Assembly: GCF_024494465.1 (NCBI RefSeq)
Contig: NZ_JAETXM010000007.1
Coordinates: 62,001 to 126,000, forward strand
Direction: 5' to 3'
Source of the DNA: Bacillus sp. V3B
Lineage (GTDB): Bacteria > Bacillota > Bacilli > Bacillales > Cytobacillaceae
DNA length: 64,000 nt
Shown in pieces: positions 37,279-46,368 of this stretch. The translations under genes were made by a program, and so were the position numbers. Under the pieces are notes generated by a model. The model had not been told where the DNA came from. It saw only the letters and a list, made by a program, of their open reading frames with translations, and made no database searches. Numbering within the stretch: position 1 is the stretch's first letter; the number at the start of each line of letters is the position of its first letter.

Positions 37279-38010
37279 TTAACCTGCGAAAAGTAAAGTG
37301 AAAAAGCCTGAGATCATAATGACCCATGTAGAAATTTTTAAAAAGAGTGCTTGTTTAATAAGCTTATCTATTTTCACCCCTACAAAACCTCCCAATACTA
37401 ATGCCACACAAAACCATAGGGAATGTTCAATCACTTCTTTATTGATTAATCCTATGAAAATATAATTAAAGAAAGTGAGTATCGCTACGACAAAACCTAA
37501 TAAGGCGATATTGGCACGAAATACATTTTTATCAGCCTTTTGATTTGTCATGAATAGCGCAATAGGAAGTCCCATCAATCCAATACTTCCATTTAACAAA
37601 CCACTTACAGAACCAACTGTGACAAGTGCAGCTTTTTCGTTCTTTACGCTGAAGCTTTTCCCTTTCCAGAGACACACACCAAAAAATAAAACCAATAATC
37701 CAGTGACTACCTTTAGGTAGAACTCATCTATTATCACTAATAAATAAGTCCCTAAGGGAGTAAAGAGAATGATAAAAATCAATAACATCTTAACTTCTTT
37801 AAATTCGGTGTGGGACCTTTCTCGGAGATAGATATAAAAATTAATAAGGATACATAAAATCCCAACGATAGGCACAACCATTTGTAAAGGAACGAATAAT
37901 GAAAGAAAAGGAACCGCAACAACAGCAAAACCGAAACCCGTAATTCCTTGAATAAAGGCAGCAAAAAAAATGATAATAAAACCAATAATGAGAACGGACA
38001 TTTCCATCAT
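37279..38010 (-). CDS. TauE/SafE-family membrane permease
   Basis: 243 residues with eight hydrophobic segments. The N-terminal repeat FAAFIQGITGFGFAVVAVPFLSLF and the second repeat GSVSGLLNGSIGLMGLPIALFM are the two hallmarks of the TauE/SafE family (sulfite or organosulfonate exporters, also used for aromatic acids). RBS AAAGGAGG precedes the ATG. It stands apart from its neighbours; possible roles are efflux or uptake of a pathway acid, not defined by sequence. Confidence 0.85.
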   Translation of the reverse strand: MMEMSVLIIGFIIIFFAAFIQGITGFGFAVVAVPFLSLFVPLQMVVPIVGILCILINFYIYLRERSHTEFKEVKMLLIFIILFTPLGTYLLVIIDEFYLKVVTGLLVLFFGVCLWKGKSFSVKNEKAALVTVGSVSGLLNGSIGLMGLPIALFMTNQKADKNVFRANIALLGFVVAILTFFNYIFIGLINKEVIEHSLWFCVALVLGGFVGVKIDKLIKQALFLKISTWVIMISGFFTLLFAG

Positions 38011-38194
38011 TAACCCCTCCTTTGCAGCTTGATATTTCCATTTATTTCAACTATTTTCAAACCATATCCTCCCCTTTTTCCTTCCTTTTTGATAAATCAA
38101 TATTAACATGTAACAAAGCCTATTCTAATCGGATCTCACCCCCAATTAGAATAGGCTTCTATAGTTTTTGTATCATGAATCTTTTAAGTCATAA

Positions 38195-38464
38195 TTAATT
38201 CCCTAAAAGAGTACTACTCCGCATATCATTTACTAGCCGTTCAAGCCCTTCTTGTTCCCCTTCTCCATTCACTACTTCTTTTGTCATACTTAATAATTGT
38301 TTTAGAAACTGAACAAACATATCATTTTCTTGTTGAAACAATTCATCCCATTTTTGTTCTAGTTCTTTTTGATAAATGGATAAGTCCTGACCATTAGATT
38401 TAACATCCTCCATCGAATCAATCAATTCATAGAGGTCTTGAGACCACTTTTCAAAATTGAACAT
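38195..38464 (-). CDS. Small acidic helical protein, unknown
   Basis: 89 residues, mostly charged and predicted helical, with a coiled-coil-like middle (QDLSIYQKELEQKWDELFQQENDMFVQFLKQL). No signal peptide and no cysteine. The GGGGTG site before the ATG is good, and codon usage resembles its neighbours. I do not recognise the family. It lies between the TauE gene and the diiron protein gene in the same direction, separated from the latter by a structured 130-bp region. Confidence 0.6.
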   Translation of the reverse strand: MFNFEKWSQDLYELIDSMEDVKSNGQDLSIYQKELEQKWDELFQQENDMFVQFLKQLLSMTKEVVNGEGEQEGLERLVNDMRSSTLLGN

Positions 38465-38566
38465 ATTATTTCACCCCATAAATATTCATCTATTGACGAT
38501 AAAACCAATAGATGAATAGAGTATTAGATTGTATTAAATTCGCCCGTCGAATTTGCGCCCAGAGGC

Positions 38567-38661
38567 TTAACTTCATTCAACCGAGGTCTGAATCCCCACT
38601 GAATTAAAGAGCTAGTCGCATTCATCCCCCACTTGTAGAAGTGGAGGATGAATGAAGTTAA
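38567..38661 (-). repeat. Nested alternative hairpins, possible IS200/IS605 end
   Basis: TTAACTTCATTCA (38567-38579) and TGAATGAAGTTAA (38649-38661) are perfect complements. A second hairpin shares the right arm: CATTCATCC-CCACTT with AAGTGG-GGATGAATG (38619-38654). The right arm overlaps the stop codon of the diiron gene. The general look resembles right ends of IS200/IS605 elements, but no transposase is present, so that origin is uncertain. It may act as the 3' end of the diiron operon transcript. Confidence 0.45.
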
Positions 38662-39431
38662 ATCATTGGTAATGGACTAATTCTCTTGGCTCCTAATAGT
38701 TCCAGATCTCTTCCCATAATCTTGAGCGTATTTTCTAATCTTATATTTTGCAATTCTAAAATTCTGCGCCGCTTCTCTGCTGAACCGCAATATTTAATCA
38801 TAATATCTCTACCTACTGCAATATGTCTCGGTTCATCCGCTACAACAGACTTTTCAATATCCTTTAACAATTCAACTGGTAGTAAACCATAAGTCATACT
38901 TTCATCTGGTGTTAGTGTTCCAAAGCCAAATAGATAGGTGAGAATGACTTCACCAGTTAATTGTAAATTGACAGCAATCTCGGCCGGATCATCATATTCA
39001 TTTGTTAATTGAAATTGTTTAATCACTTCTGGACTTACGTCATAGTCTTGAAGTCTTGGGCTTCCACCATAATATTTGCACCATTTTCCCCACACTCTTT
39101 GGTGTTGAACTTCGTCAATAATTTGCTGCGCTAAGCGAATGCGGATGCCAAGATCGTCAGAATTCTTTTCTAACATGACAATTTCTTTGGAAGGAGGATG
39201 AACTCCATTATAAAACTCACGCCATGCTAACCTTGCACAAAATTCAACTAAATTGGCTCTGCGTGTTTCCTCATCTAATTCAATCGGCTCCCAATTTTCC
39301 TTGTGAAAAAAGTTTTCAGCAAACGCTTCAGACTTTTTCATGATTTTTTCTGTGAATTCTTCTGGACTCCACTCCATTAATTCCTCGTCGGATAACTCTT
39401 GATACTTAGGTAATTGAACAGCAACTGTCAT
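38658..39431 (-). CDS. Ferritin-like diiron protein of unknown reaction
   Basis: 257 residues, a four-helix-bundle diiron protein. Ligands appear as Glu63 or Glu72 (LVEFCARLAWREF), Glu107-x2-His110 (DEVQHQRVWG), Glu161 (TGEVILTYLFGFG) and Glu200-x2-His203 (DEPRHIAVG). This E/ExxH/E/ExxH set is that of diiron oxygenases, ribonucleotide reductase R2-like and PaaA-like proteins. It is the last gene of a block with an MBL-fold protein, an aromatic aldehyde dehydrogenase and an MFS carrier. An oxygenase step on an aromatic compound is possible, but no reductase partner is next to it. Function unknown. Confidence 0.75.
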   Translation of the reverse strand: MTVAVQLPKYQELSDEELMEWSPEEFTEKIMKKSEAFAENFFHKENWEPIELDEETRRANLVEFCARLAWREFYNGVHPPSKEIVMLEKNSDDLGIRIRLAQQIIDEVQHQRVWGKWCKYYGGSPRLQDYDVSPEVIKQFQLTNEYDDPAEIAVNLQLTGEVILTYLFGFGTLTPDESMTYGLLPVELLKDIEKSVVADEPRHIAVGRDIMIKYCGSAEKRRRILELQNIRLENTLKIMGRDLELLGAKRISPLPMI

Positions 39432-39482
39432 TTTACAACATCCCCTCTCAAATAATAAATATATATAATGAAATTTATTAGC

Positions 39483-40316
39483 TTATTTTAAAACATGTCG
39501 TTTGATTTCAACCTTATCTAAATCCTCTGGAACGACGATTTCTCCTGTAAAATATTCAGCTGTTTCATGATAGGCCTTTTCTGGATCGACTTCAGGTAAG
39601 AAGTGAGTCAGAACCACCTTTTTCACATTAGCTTTTGTTGCAATTTCCCCAACTTGTTTCGTTGAACAATGTTCTTTTTGTAATTCATCCCAAATTTTTT
39701 CTAGTGCAGGACTGAATTTTCCAACGGTTAAGCAAGCATCTATAACTAATAGATCGGCACCTTCTGCTAACTTAATGATTCCATCATGTGGAGCTGTATC
39801 TCCAGAAAAAACAATGACTTGATCATCAATTTCGACTCGATAACCATAGGTAGATACATTATGAATCATCGGCTCAACAGTTAACTTTAATGAAAGTGGA
39901 TTTTCCACTGGACCTGCCTGTTCAATTTCAATGATGCGTACATCACGAATACCAGCTTCCGGTCTTCCTAGTGAACAGCGGTAATCAATATCCTCTTTAT
40001 ATAAATCTAGAATTTTTTCATGAAATTCCTTCGTTCCTTTAGGGCCAATGATCGTTAATTCTGATCGTCCACGACCCCATCCTCCGACTAAAAACTGGCC
40101 ATAACCAAAGGTATGATCGGAATGAAGATGTGTAAACCATAACTGTTTAATTGATTCTGGCTGGATACCAGATTTTAACAGTTGATTGGTTGTTCCCTCA
40201 CCACAATCGATTAGGATGGTTTCATTTCCTACCGATAATGTCTGCGCCGGTCCTGATCGTTTCACATCCGGACGTGGACTTCCTGTTCCTAACATCGTTA
40301 CCGTAATATTTTCCAT
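39483..40316 (-). CDS. Metallo-beta-lactamase-fold hydrolase, RNase Z/AtsA-like
   Basis: 277 residues. The zinc motif HLHSDH (His63, His65, Asp67, His68), then PMIHNVSTYGYRV, SGDTAPHDG (bridging Asp near 170) and LTHFLPE near 245 match the arylsulfatase/RNase Z branch of the superfamily. It lacks the long insertion of tRNA-processing RNase Z. In catabolic loci such proteins can be lactonases or ring-opening hydrolases. It is 30 bases downstream of the aldehyde dehydrogenase and 50 bases upstream of the diiron protein gene, so it probably belongs to the same transcript. Substrate unknown. Confidence 0.75.
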   Translation of the reverse strand: MENITVTMLGTGSPRPDVKRSGPAQTLSVGNETILIDCGEGTTNQLLKSGIQPESIKQLWFTHLHSDHTFGYGQFLVGGWGRGRSELTIIGPKGTKEFHEKILDLYKEDIDYRCSLGRPEAGIRDVRIIEIEQAGPVENPLSLKLTVEPMIHNVSTYGYRVEIDDQVIVFSGDTAPHDGIIKLAEGADLLVIDACLTVGKFSPALEKIWDELQKEHCSTKQVGEIATKANVKKVVLTHFLPEVDPEKAYHETAEYFTGEIVVPEDLDKVEIKRHVLK

Positions 40317-40345
40317 AACAACAACTCCTAAATTAGCTTTTTATT

Positions 40346-41806
40346 TTAAACAAACATTGGATATTGACGCTTTTCCTTTTGAACAGACACCCATTTGACA
40401 GTGGTGAATTTTTCAATAATCCATTGTCCTCCAAATCTACCTATTCCTGAATCTTTTTCACCGCCAAAAGGCATGGAAGGTTCACTATTAACGGTTTGGT
40501 CGTTTATATGCACCATTCCCGTTTGTAATTGTTTGGCAACTTCGATCGCTCTTTCCGTAGATGAGCTAAATACAGAAGCTGTTAATCCATAGCGTGTATC
40601 ATTGGCTACAGAAACTGCTTCCTCTTCGCTGTCAACCGGAATAACGAGAGCAATGGGACCAAAGATCTCCTCTTGAGCAATACTCATACGATTATCGACA
40701 TCCGTTAAAATAAACGGACTCACCACATTTCCTTCTACTTTTCCTTCTAGATATACGGTTGCCCCTGATTGTTTTCCTTTATTGACAAGGGACAATACTT
40801 GATCGGTCTGTTTTCCATCAATCAACGGCCCAATCATCGTGTCATCTTGTCTAGGATCTCCAACCTTTAAAGCGTTTACCTTTTCTTTAAACTGTTTAAT
40901 GAAAGCAGGATAGATGCTTCTGCTTACAATGATCCGGTTAATGGCCATACAAATTTGACCTTGATGCAGAAACTTTCCAAAAGCAGCTGCCTCGACAGCT
41001 TGCCCTAGATCAGCATCATCCAAGACAATAAAGGCATTGTTTCCACCTAACTCAAGCGAAGCTTCCTTCAAATTTTGTCCAGCTAGAGCACCGATTCTCT
41101 TGCCTATCTCTGTTGAACCAGTGAAAGAAACCACTCTTGGAATCGGATGCTCGACTACTGCATCACCCACTTCTGATCCAGATCCAATAATGACACTGAT
41201 CAAACCTTTTGGTATTCCAGCATCCTCAAATAGCTTAGCAATGTAACTTCCACCGGAAATTGGAGTATTAGAAGCTGGTTTGACTACTACCCCATTACCC
41301 GTCGCCAACGCCGGGGCGATCGAACGCATCGATAAAGATAGCGGAAAATTCCATGATGTAATGACATTGACAACTCCAACTGGTTCCCGGTAGATTTGAT
41401 TCTCTTTTCCAGGAATAGTGGAAGGCATTACCGCCTCATTCATTTTATACGGGTAGGTTGCAGCTTCTTTAATCAAGGCAATAGAAGAATTCACTTCTAT
41501 CCTGGCCTTGACCTTTGTTGAACCCGTTTCATTTCTTAAAAGCTCTATTGCTTCTTCTCTCCTATCCGCTAAAAGAGAAGCAGCATTTTCTATGATCCTA
41601 GCACGGTGATCAGGAGAAAGACTGATCCACTCCTTTTGGACGCGAAAAGCAGTTTCATATGCCTCATTAACATCCTCACGGTTTGCTAATTTATGAGATA
41701 CTAGGACTTCCCCTGTGTATGGATTTCTGTTATTAGCATGCTTTTCACTTGACCCCTCTCGCCAAACACCGCCAATCGGCATGGTATTCCATTGCGAATA
41801 ATTCAT
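40346..41806 (-). CDS. Aromatic aldehyde dehydrogenase (benzaldehyde/vanillin type)
   Basis: 486 residues from the ATG at 41806, six bases after GGGAGAGG; a second ATG two codons upstream touches that site. Aldehyde dehydrogenase features are all there: NVITSWNFPLSLSMRSIAP near 150, KPASNTP near 177, FTGSTEIGK near 228, the general base in LELGGNN near 253 and the nucleophile Cys in FLHQGQICMAINR near 287. The sequence resembles the YfmT/benzaldehyde dehydrogenase group, which oxidises aromatic aldehydes to acids. With the aryl-alcohol dehydrogenase 1.4 kb upstream it would convert benzylic alcohols to acids such as 4-hydroxybenzoate or cumate. Confidence 0.88.
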   Translation of the reverse strand: MNYSQWNTMPIGGVWREGSSEKHANNRNPYTGEVLVSHKLANREDVNEAYETAFRVQKEWISLSPDHRARIIENAASLLADRREEAIELLRNETGSTKVKARIEVNSSIALIKEAATYPYKMNEAVMPSTIPGKENQIYREPVGVVNVITSWNFPLSLSMRSIAPALATGNGVVVKPASNTPISGGSYIAKLFEDAGIPKGLISVIIGSGSEVGDAVVEHPIPRVVSFTGSTEIGKRIGALAGQNLKEASLELGGNNAFIVLDDADLGQAVEAAAFGKFLHQGQICMAINRIIVSRSIYPAFIKQFKEKVNALKVGDPRQDDTMIGPLIDGKQTDQVLSLVNKGKQSGATVYLEGKVEGNVVSPFILTDVDNRMSIAQEEIFGPIALVIPVDSEEEAVSVANDTRYGLTASVFSSSTERAIEVAKQLQTGMVHINDQTVNSEPSMPFGGEKDSGIGRFGGQWIIEKFTTVKWVSVQKEKRQYPMFV

Positions 41807-41849
41807 GAACATCCTCTCCCTCTAGTCGCTCGCTTTAAAGTTAAATCCA

Positions 41850-43175
41850 TTAATGTAATACAACTGTTGGCTCTTTCGTTATTTCCTCACCTTCTTTTTT
41901 ATGTGGAGGTCTTAAGAATAGAAATGTTATGACTACACCTGACAAAAGAATCAAGGAAGTAAGATAGAAGGCGTTGTCAAAACTTTGAGTAGCCTCGACA
42001 ATATATCCCGTAACAACAGGTGCAATAAGTCCTGGCAATGTTTGAAATACTTGTAACACACCGCCATGTGCGCCCGCTTGTCCTGGTAATGTTTCGGCAA
42101 GCACAGGACCAACGACTCCCCCTGCACTTGCAACGGCCATACCACCAATAGTAAGAGCAACAATGGCAAGAGTTGATGACTGTACAGAGACCGTTAAAAG
42201 CATGGCTACGGTCGCAACTAAGAGTGATCCTGCACACCAATAAGCTCTAGCAATTTTTCTGCTTCCGGTTTTGTCAAGAAGATAGTCAGCGATTCTTCCG
42301 CCGCCCATAATTCCTAATGCAGCTCCAAGCCATGGAAACATTAACGCAAATCCCATTGAATTAAGATCAAACCCACGCTGCATGTTTAAATAACCAGGCA
42401 GCCATGTCATTAAGAAGAATAGAGCGTAACCAAAACAGAAAGCGGCCCACCAGTTAGCAATAATCGTTTTTCGAACTCCTTTTGGAATGCTTAGCAATTC
42501 TTTAATAGACTTCTTCTCTCCATTTGTTTCAGTAGACGCTGAAGCTTTATTCTGTTGTTGCTGTTCAAGAATCCACTTCTTCTCACTTTCACTTACATAT
42601 TTGTTATTCTCCGGACGATCAGTAAATAGTTTTTTCCATCCAATTACCCAAAGAAATCCTAGTACCCCCATAACGTAAAACGGCATTCTCCAACCAAATT
42701 GAGCAATCATCCATCCAAGAACCGGTGCCGCAATCGCAGGTCCTAAAAACACACCTCCGAAAGCAAAACCATACGCGGTTGAGTATTCTTTAGGGCTTAC
42801 CCAATTCGAAATGACTTTAATTCCATTTGACTGTGTAGGACCTTCTCCAACTCCAAAGAAAACACGTGAGATAAAGAAGGTAATTAGATTCCACGCTCCT
42901 GCTGTGGCAACTGTAAAAGCTGACCAAACGACTACACCCCAAGTGTACATCTTCTTTGGTCCCAGTTTGTCTGCCCCTATCCCTGCGATAAAGGAGAAAG
43001 GAACAAGTCCCCAGAAAAAGGCACTTAACACCCAGCCCCATTGCGAGGCTGAAAATCCAAACTCTTTCATAATAGGCTCTGTAGCAAGAGAAATGACAAT
43101 CCGATCCACAAAATTGATAATCATGAGGATGGACAAAAATAAGATAATGAACCACCGGAATTTGTTTTTGAACAT
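41850..43175 (-). CDS. MFS transporter, anion:cation symporter type
   Basis: 441 residues from the ATG at 43175, seven bases after GGGGGG. Twelve membrane segments with a central loop near residue 200 (EKKWILEQQQQ). The N-terminal half has NFVDRIVISLATEPIMKEFGFSASQWGWVLSAFFWG and the motif GIGADKLGPKK, both typical of the ACS family that includes hexuronate, phthalate and aromatic-acid carriers. Located between the aldehyde and alcohol dehydrogenase genes, it probably imports an aromatic acid or alcohol of this route. The substrate cannot be read. Confidence 0.85.
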   Translation of the reverse strand: MFKNKFRWFIILFLSILMIINFVDRIVISLATEPIMKEFGFSASQWGWVLSAFFWGLVPFSFIAGIGADKLGPKKMYTWGVVVWSAFTVATAGAWNLITFFISRVFFGVGEGPTQSNGIKVISNWVSPKEYSTAYGFAFGGVFLGPAIAAPVLGWMIAQFGWRMPFYVMGVLGFLWVIGWKKLFTDRPENNKYVSESEKKWILEQQQQNKASASTETNGEKKSIKELLSIPKGVRKTIIANWWAAFCFGYALFFLMTWLPGYLNMQRGFDLNSMGFALMFPWLGAALGIMGGGRIADYLLDKTGSRKIARAYWCAGSLLVATVAMLLTVSVQSSTLAIVALTIGGMAVASAGGVVGPVLAETLPGQAGAHGGVLQVFQTLPGLIAPVVTGYIVEATQSFDNAFYLTSLILLSGVVITFLFLRPPHKKEGEEITKEPTVVLH

Positions 43176-43221
43176 AAACATTCCCCCCAATAAAATGAAA
43201 TAGAACCTTAAGAGTTCACTA

Positions 43222-44316
43222 TCAATTAAATTTAATTACTGGCTTGATAGAAATTCCTTTTTCCGCATCCTCACAAGCTTGATTAATTTCTTCTAAACTA
43301 TAGAAATCCATTAATTTATCAAACGGTAGTTGTCCCTTTTTATATAATTCAATTAACTTTGGAATAAATACCTGCGGGTTTCCACTTCCTTCAACTACTC
43401 CTGTAATCGTCCGTTCAGAACGGATTGTTTTTACATCCAAACTGACTTCTGTCCCGATGGGTGGAGCTCCAATCACGGCTGCTGTTCCAGATACGGCCAA
43501 ACAATCAACAGCCTGTCTTAAGACTTGTGGTACTCCACTTGTTTCTAATGAATAGTTAACCCCTTTTTTCGTAATTTCCATAATAGCCTCTAGCGCATCT
43601 TCTCTCTTCGGATTGATTGTATGTGTTGCTCCCAGCTCTTTCGCCAACTGGAGTCTTTCTTCATAAATATCAATGGCTAGTATCGTCGTACAACCTGCTA
43701 CTTTAGCGGCCATGACAGAACTTAATCCAACAGAACCGCATCCAAATACCGCCACACTGGATCCTGGTTCAGGCTTTAATTTATTTAAAATGGCACCGCA
43801 GCCAGTTTGAATCCCACATCCCAGCGGTCCTAATATTTCAAGTGGAACGTCTTTTGGGACCTTTACCACATTTCTTGCATTTGTCACAGCGTAGTAAGAA
43901 AAGCTAGATTGACCAAACAAATGGGATAATGGCTCTCCTTCATCTTTCAAACGGCTTGTCCCATCACTCATTTTCCCGCCAAAATTAAGTTGAAAGAAAT
44001 TTTCACAAGCGTATGTTTTTCCTTCGTAACAGCTTGGGCATGCACCACATGAGCTATAGCTTAAAACCACATGATCCCCCTGTTCAATGCCTGTAACTCC
44101 TTCTCCCACTTTTTCAACTATTCCTGAACCCTCATGACCTAATACAGCTGGTAGTTTCACTGGAAACTGTTGGTCTCTGACAATCAAATCCGTATGGCAT
44201 ATTCCAGAGCCTACTAGCCTTATAAGTACTTCGCCAACATCTGGACCATCTAACTGAATTTCTTTAATATGAAATGGAGCCCCTTTTTCTGAAACCACTG
44301 CTGCTTTTGTAATCAT
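43222..44316 (-). CDS. Zinc-dependent aryl-alcohol dehydrogenase
   Basis: 364 residues. Catalytic zinc ligands GICHTD (Cys near 38) and GHEGSGIVEKVG (His near 61), structural zinc cysteines CGACPSCYEGKTYAC (near 92-106), third catalytic Cys in LGPLGCGIQTG near 168, and the NAD fold SSVAVFGCGSVGLSS near 188. This arrangement is that of benzyl-alcohol dehydrogenase (XylB type). First gene of a block with the MFS carrier, aldehyde dehydrogenase, MBL protein and diiron protein genes, all read in the same direction with gaps under 55 bases. A 540-bp upstream region holds a 49-bp tandem repeat. Confidence 0.9.
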   Translation of the reverse strand: MITKAAVVSEKGAPFHIKEIQLDGPDVGEVLIRLVGSGICHTDLIVRDQQFPVKLPAVLGHEGSGIVEKVGEGVTGIEQGDHVVLSYSSCGACPSCYEGKTYACENFFQLNFGGKMSDGTSRLKDEGEPLSHLFGQSSFSYYAVTNARNVVKVPKDVPLEILGPLGCGIQTGCGAILNKLKPEPGSSVAVFGCGSVGLSSVMAAKVAGCTTILAIDIYEERLQLAKELGATHTINPKREDALEAIMEITKKGVNYSLETSGVPQVLRQAVDCLAVSGTAAVIGAPPIGTEVSLDVKTIRSERTITGVVEGSGNPQVFIPKLIELYKKGQLPFDKLMDFYSLEEINQACEDAEKGISIKPVIKFN

Positions 44317-44455
44317 CGTTTTCCTCCTTCATTAACATTCTGAGCTTTCGGCAATAAGGTGATATCAAGTTTTGAAATGATTGTACATTTCTCACTGATA
44401 AGTAATTTGTACAACGCTTACAAATTTTTTAGTAACCTCTTCTTTTCCCCTAAAC

Positions 44456-44614
44456 ACTTTTCATGAAATGCAATAACGTGTCACCGCAAGACTCAAACCT
44501 CTCTCTTTTTCACAAAATGTGATAAAGTGTCGTCGCAAGATTTAAACCTCTTGCTTTTTCATAAAATGTGATAAAGTGTCTGCATAAGATTTAAACCTCT
44601 TACTTTTTCACAAC
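44456..44614. repeat. Tandem 49-bp repeats, three and a quarter copies
   Basis: Copies at 44456-44504, 44505-44553 and 44554-44602, with a partial fourth start at 44603. Each has a segment like TTTTTCACAAAATGTGATAA, in which TCACA and TGTGA form a short inverted repeat, then CGCAAGATTTAAACCTCT. The rest of 44317-44860 shows no gene. The repeats lie 140 bp upstream of the alcohol dehydrogenase start and could be an array of regulator sites. Confidence 0.8.
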
Positions 44615-44825
44615 ATAGGGAAAATTAGAGACGAAAGAATGATTATCCTCGTCTTACATAAAATATGTAAAGTTGATATATTGAATTTATCTAATTTTTA
44701 GAATATTGTCAACTATTTATTTAATCTAATTTTTACAAATTTTTTTCTATACAAGATGTTCCTACTGTTTTTGAGTTTATTTTAGGTCCAATCACAGTAT
44801 TCACTAACAAAGGATAAAATAAAAA

Positions 44826-44851
44826 AGTTGCAGCTAAGAATGGCTGCAACT
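44826..44851 (-). terminator. Terminator after the ROK gene
   Basis: AGTTGCAGC and GCTGCAACT form 9-bp arms with an 8-base loop; on the minus strand TTTTTTATTTTA follows. Confidence 0.85.
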
Positions 44852-44859
44852 CTTAATTT

Positions 44860-46044
44860 TTATAGATTTTTACTAGCATAGTCAAACACTTGAATAGCCG
44901 CCCCTACAACCATAGCATCTCCATCAAAATCTCCTTTACTAAATTGGATATTTTCTTTTGGATTCTGATTGAGTGAAATATAGCGAACAATCTCTTCGTA
45001 GTAGCCAGGGTATTTGCTAATCAAAGGACCATTGACAATCACTAATTCTGAATTAAAAACAGTAGCCAAATTGGCTATACCGACACCAAGATATTTGGCA
45101 GATTCATAGATTACATCCCTTGTAGATACATCCTGTTCTGATAATAAATTTAATATTTGTTCAACCGGTGTAAAATCTTTTAACTTTTCTTGAAAGAAGT
45201 AGGGGGAACACTCTTTTATTTTATCTAGAATGGCATAGAGCGAAGTATAAGCAACCATACATCCTTTTCTTCCGCAAAAACAATCTTTTCCGTTCATATT
45301 AATGACCATATGACCATAGCCACTGACATCGCTACTTTCAACGTTCACTAATTTCCCATCTAAAATAACTCCACATCCCCATGTCCATCCAACGATTACA
45401 TTTAGTATATTATGATAAGCTTGTTTTCTTTTATACTCTGCAAGAACCCCTGTATTGGCACCATTATCAAGTTTCACTAAAACAGGAAACGTTTCCTTTA
45501 TATTTTCGACAATAGAGATATTTTCCCAACCATGAGTCAAAAAAGGCTCCGAGTTTAGAATCAATCCCTTTTCTCGATCTAAAGGTCCAATCGCCCCAAT
45601 GCCAATTCCAAGTAACTCATTTACCGTAAAGTGATGTGCATTCATAAACTCATTAATAGTATTTTTCATTTCTTCTATCACCACTTCAGGCGTATGTCTA
45701 ACTGTCATTCTAATTGTTTTCTGACTCAACTTATCAAACAGTAAGTCAAATAAAACAATCCTTATATCGTACCTTGTAATTTGAATACCAATAATATAAC
45801 TGCTTTTTGGATTGACTTGGTAAAGGGTTGGAGGCCTTCCTCCTTCAGAATTACCTTGCCCAATGATACAAGTATAGCCCTTATCTAAAAGCTCTTTTAA
45901 GGACCGATCCACTTTCCCCCGATTAATTTGAGTTTGTGTAATAATTTCTGCCCTTGATATCGGTCCGTTATCATAAATGCATAGATAAATGGCTTTTGTC
46001 AGTTGATTGTGGCTGGAGTGATCTTTAAAAAACTGAGATAACAT
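44860..46044 (-). CDS. ROK-family transcriptional regulator
   Basis: 394 residues if started at the ATG 46044 after GTAGGG; in-frame ATGs two and fifteen codons upstream exist, and the true start is not certain. N-terminal helix-turn-helix (NQLTKAIYLCIYDNGPISRAEIITQTQINRGKVDRSLKELL), then the sugar-kinase-like ROK domain with VGWTWGCGVILDGKLV near 220 and the zinc motif CFCGRKGC near 260. Typical of XylR/NagC-type repressors that answer to sugars. No sugar gene is adjacent, so it may have been recruited for the alcohol dehydrogenase block upstream of which it sits, read in the same direction. Confidence 0.85.
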   Translation of the reverse strand: MLSQFFKDHSSHNQLTKAIYLCIYDNGPISRAEIITQTQINRGKVDRSLKELLDKGYTCIIGQGNSEGGRPPTLYQVNPKSSYIIGIQITRYDIRIVLFDLLFDKLSQKTIRMTVRHTPEVVIEEMKNTINEFMNAHHFTVNELLGIGIGAIGPLDREKGLILNSEPFLTHGWENISIVENIKETFPVLVKLDNGANTGVLAEYKRKQAYHNILNVIVGWTWGCGVILDGKLVNVESSDVSGYGHMVINMNGKDCFCGRKGCMVAYTSLYAILDKIKECSPYFFQEKLKDFTPVEQILNLLSEQDVSTRDVIYESAKYLGVGIANLATVFNSELVIVNGPLISKYPGYYEEIVRYISLNQNPKENIQFSKGDFDGDAMVVGAAIQVFDYASKNL

Positions 46045-46325
46045 GTTCATCCCTACCCGTTTATTATACTTACTATGATAGTACCACATTTCTTTTCGGG
46101 AAAATCAAATTATTTTACTTAACTCCCTTTCCCTTAGTTGTTAAGTTCTAGTGTATTTCTTAAGTTAAATTGAGAATTGCCGCCTTAAAAACGTCAATTA
46201 TTTTTAATATTACTTATCAAAAGTCCTCGATGTCGAAACTATAGTGAAAGCTCTTCTCCACCCTGATGTTTCAATTTTTGAGAAGTAGCAATTATAACAT
46301 TCCAAAACTTGTAAAAGTGAGAAAG

Positions 46326-46335
46326 CCCCCCCCCC
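46326..46335. repeat. C10 homopolymer
   Basis: Ten C residues in a row in the 325-bp gap between the ROK and LysR genes, downstream of the LysR stop. Unusual in this AT-rich window; likely length-variable. No other feature is recognisable in that gap. Confidence 0.7.
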
Positions 46336-46368
46336 ACAACAAGAGGGTGATTAACCAGTACTGATTTT

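Noticed and set aside
42811-43203. Open frame of 130 codons antisense to the MFS gene
   Set aside because: Shadow of the strongly supported MFS gene; no family features and no start signal.
44456-44614. CRISPR-like look of the regular 49-bp repeats
   Set aside because: Units are contiguous without unique spacers and no cas genes are present; they are simple tandem repeats.
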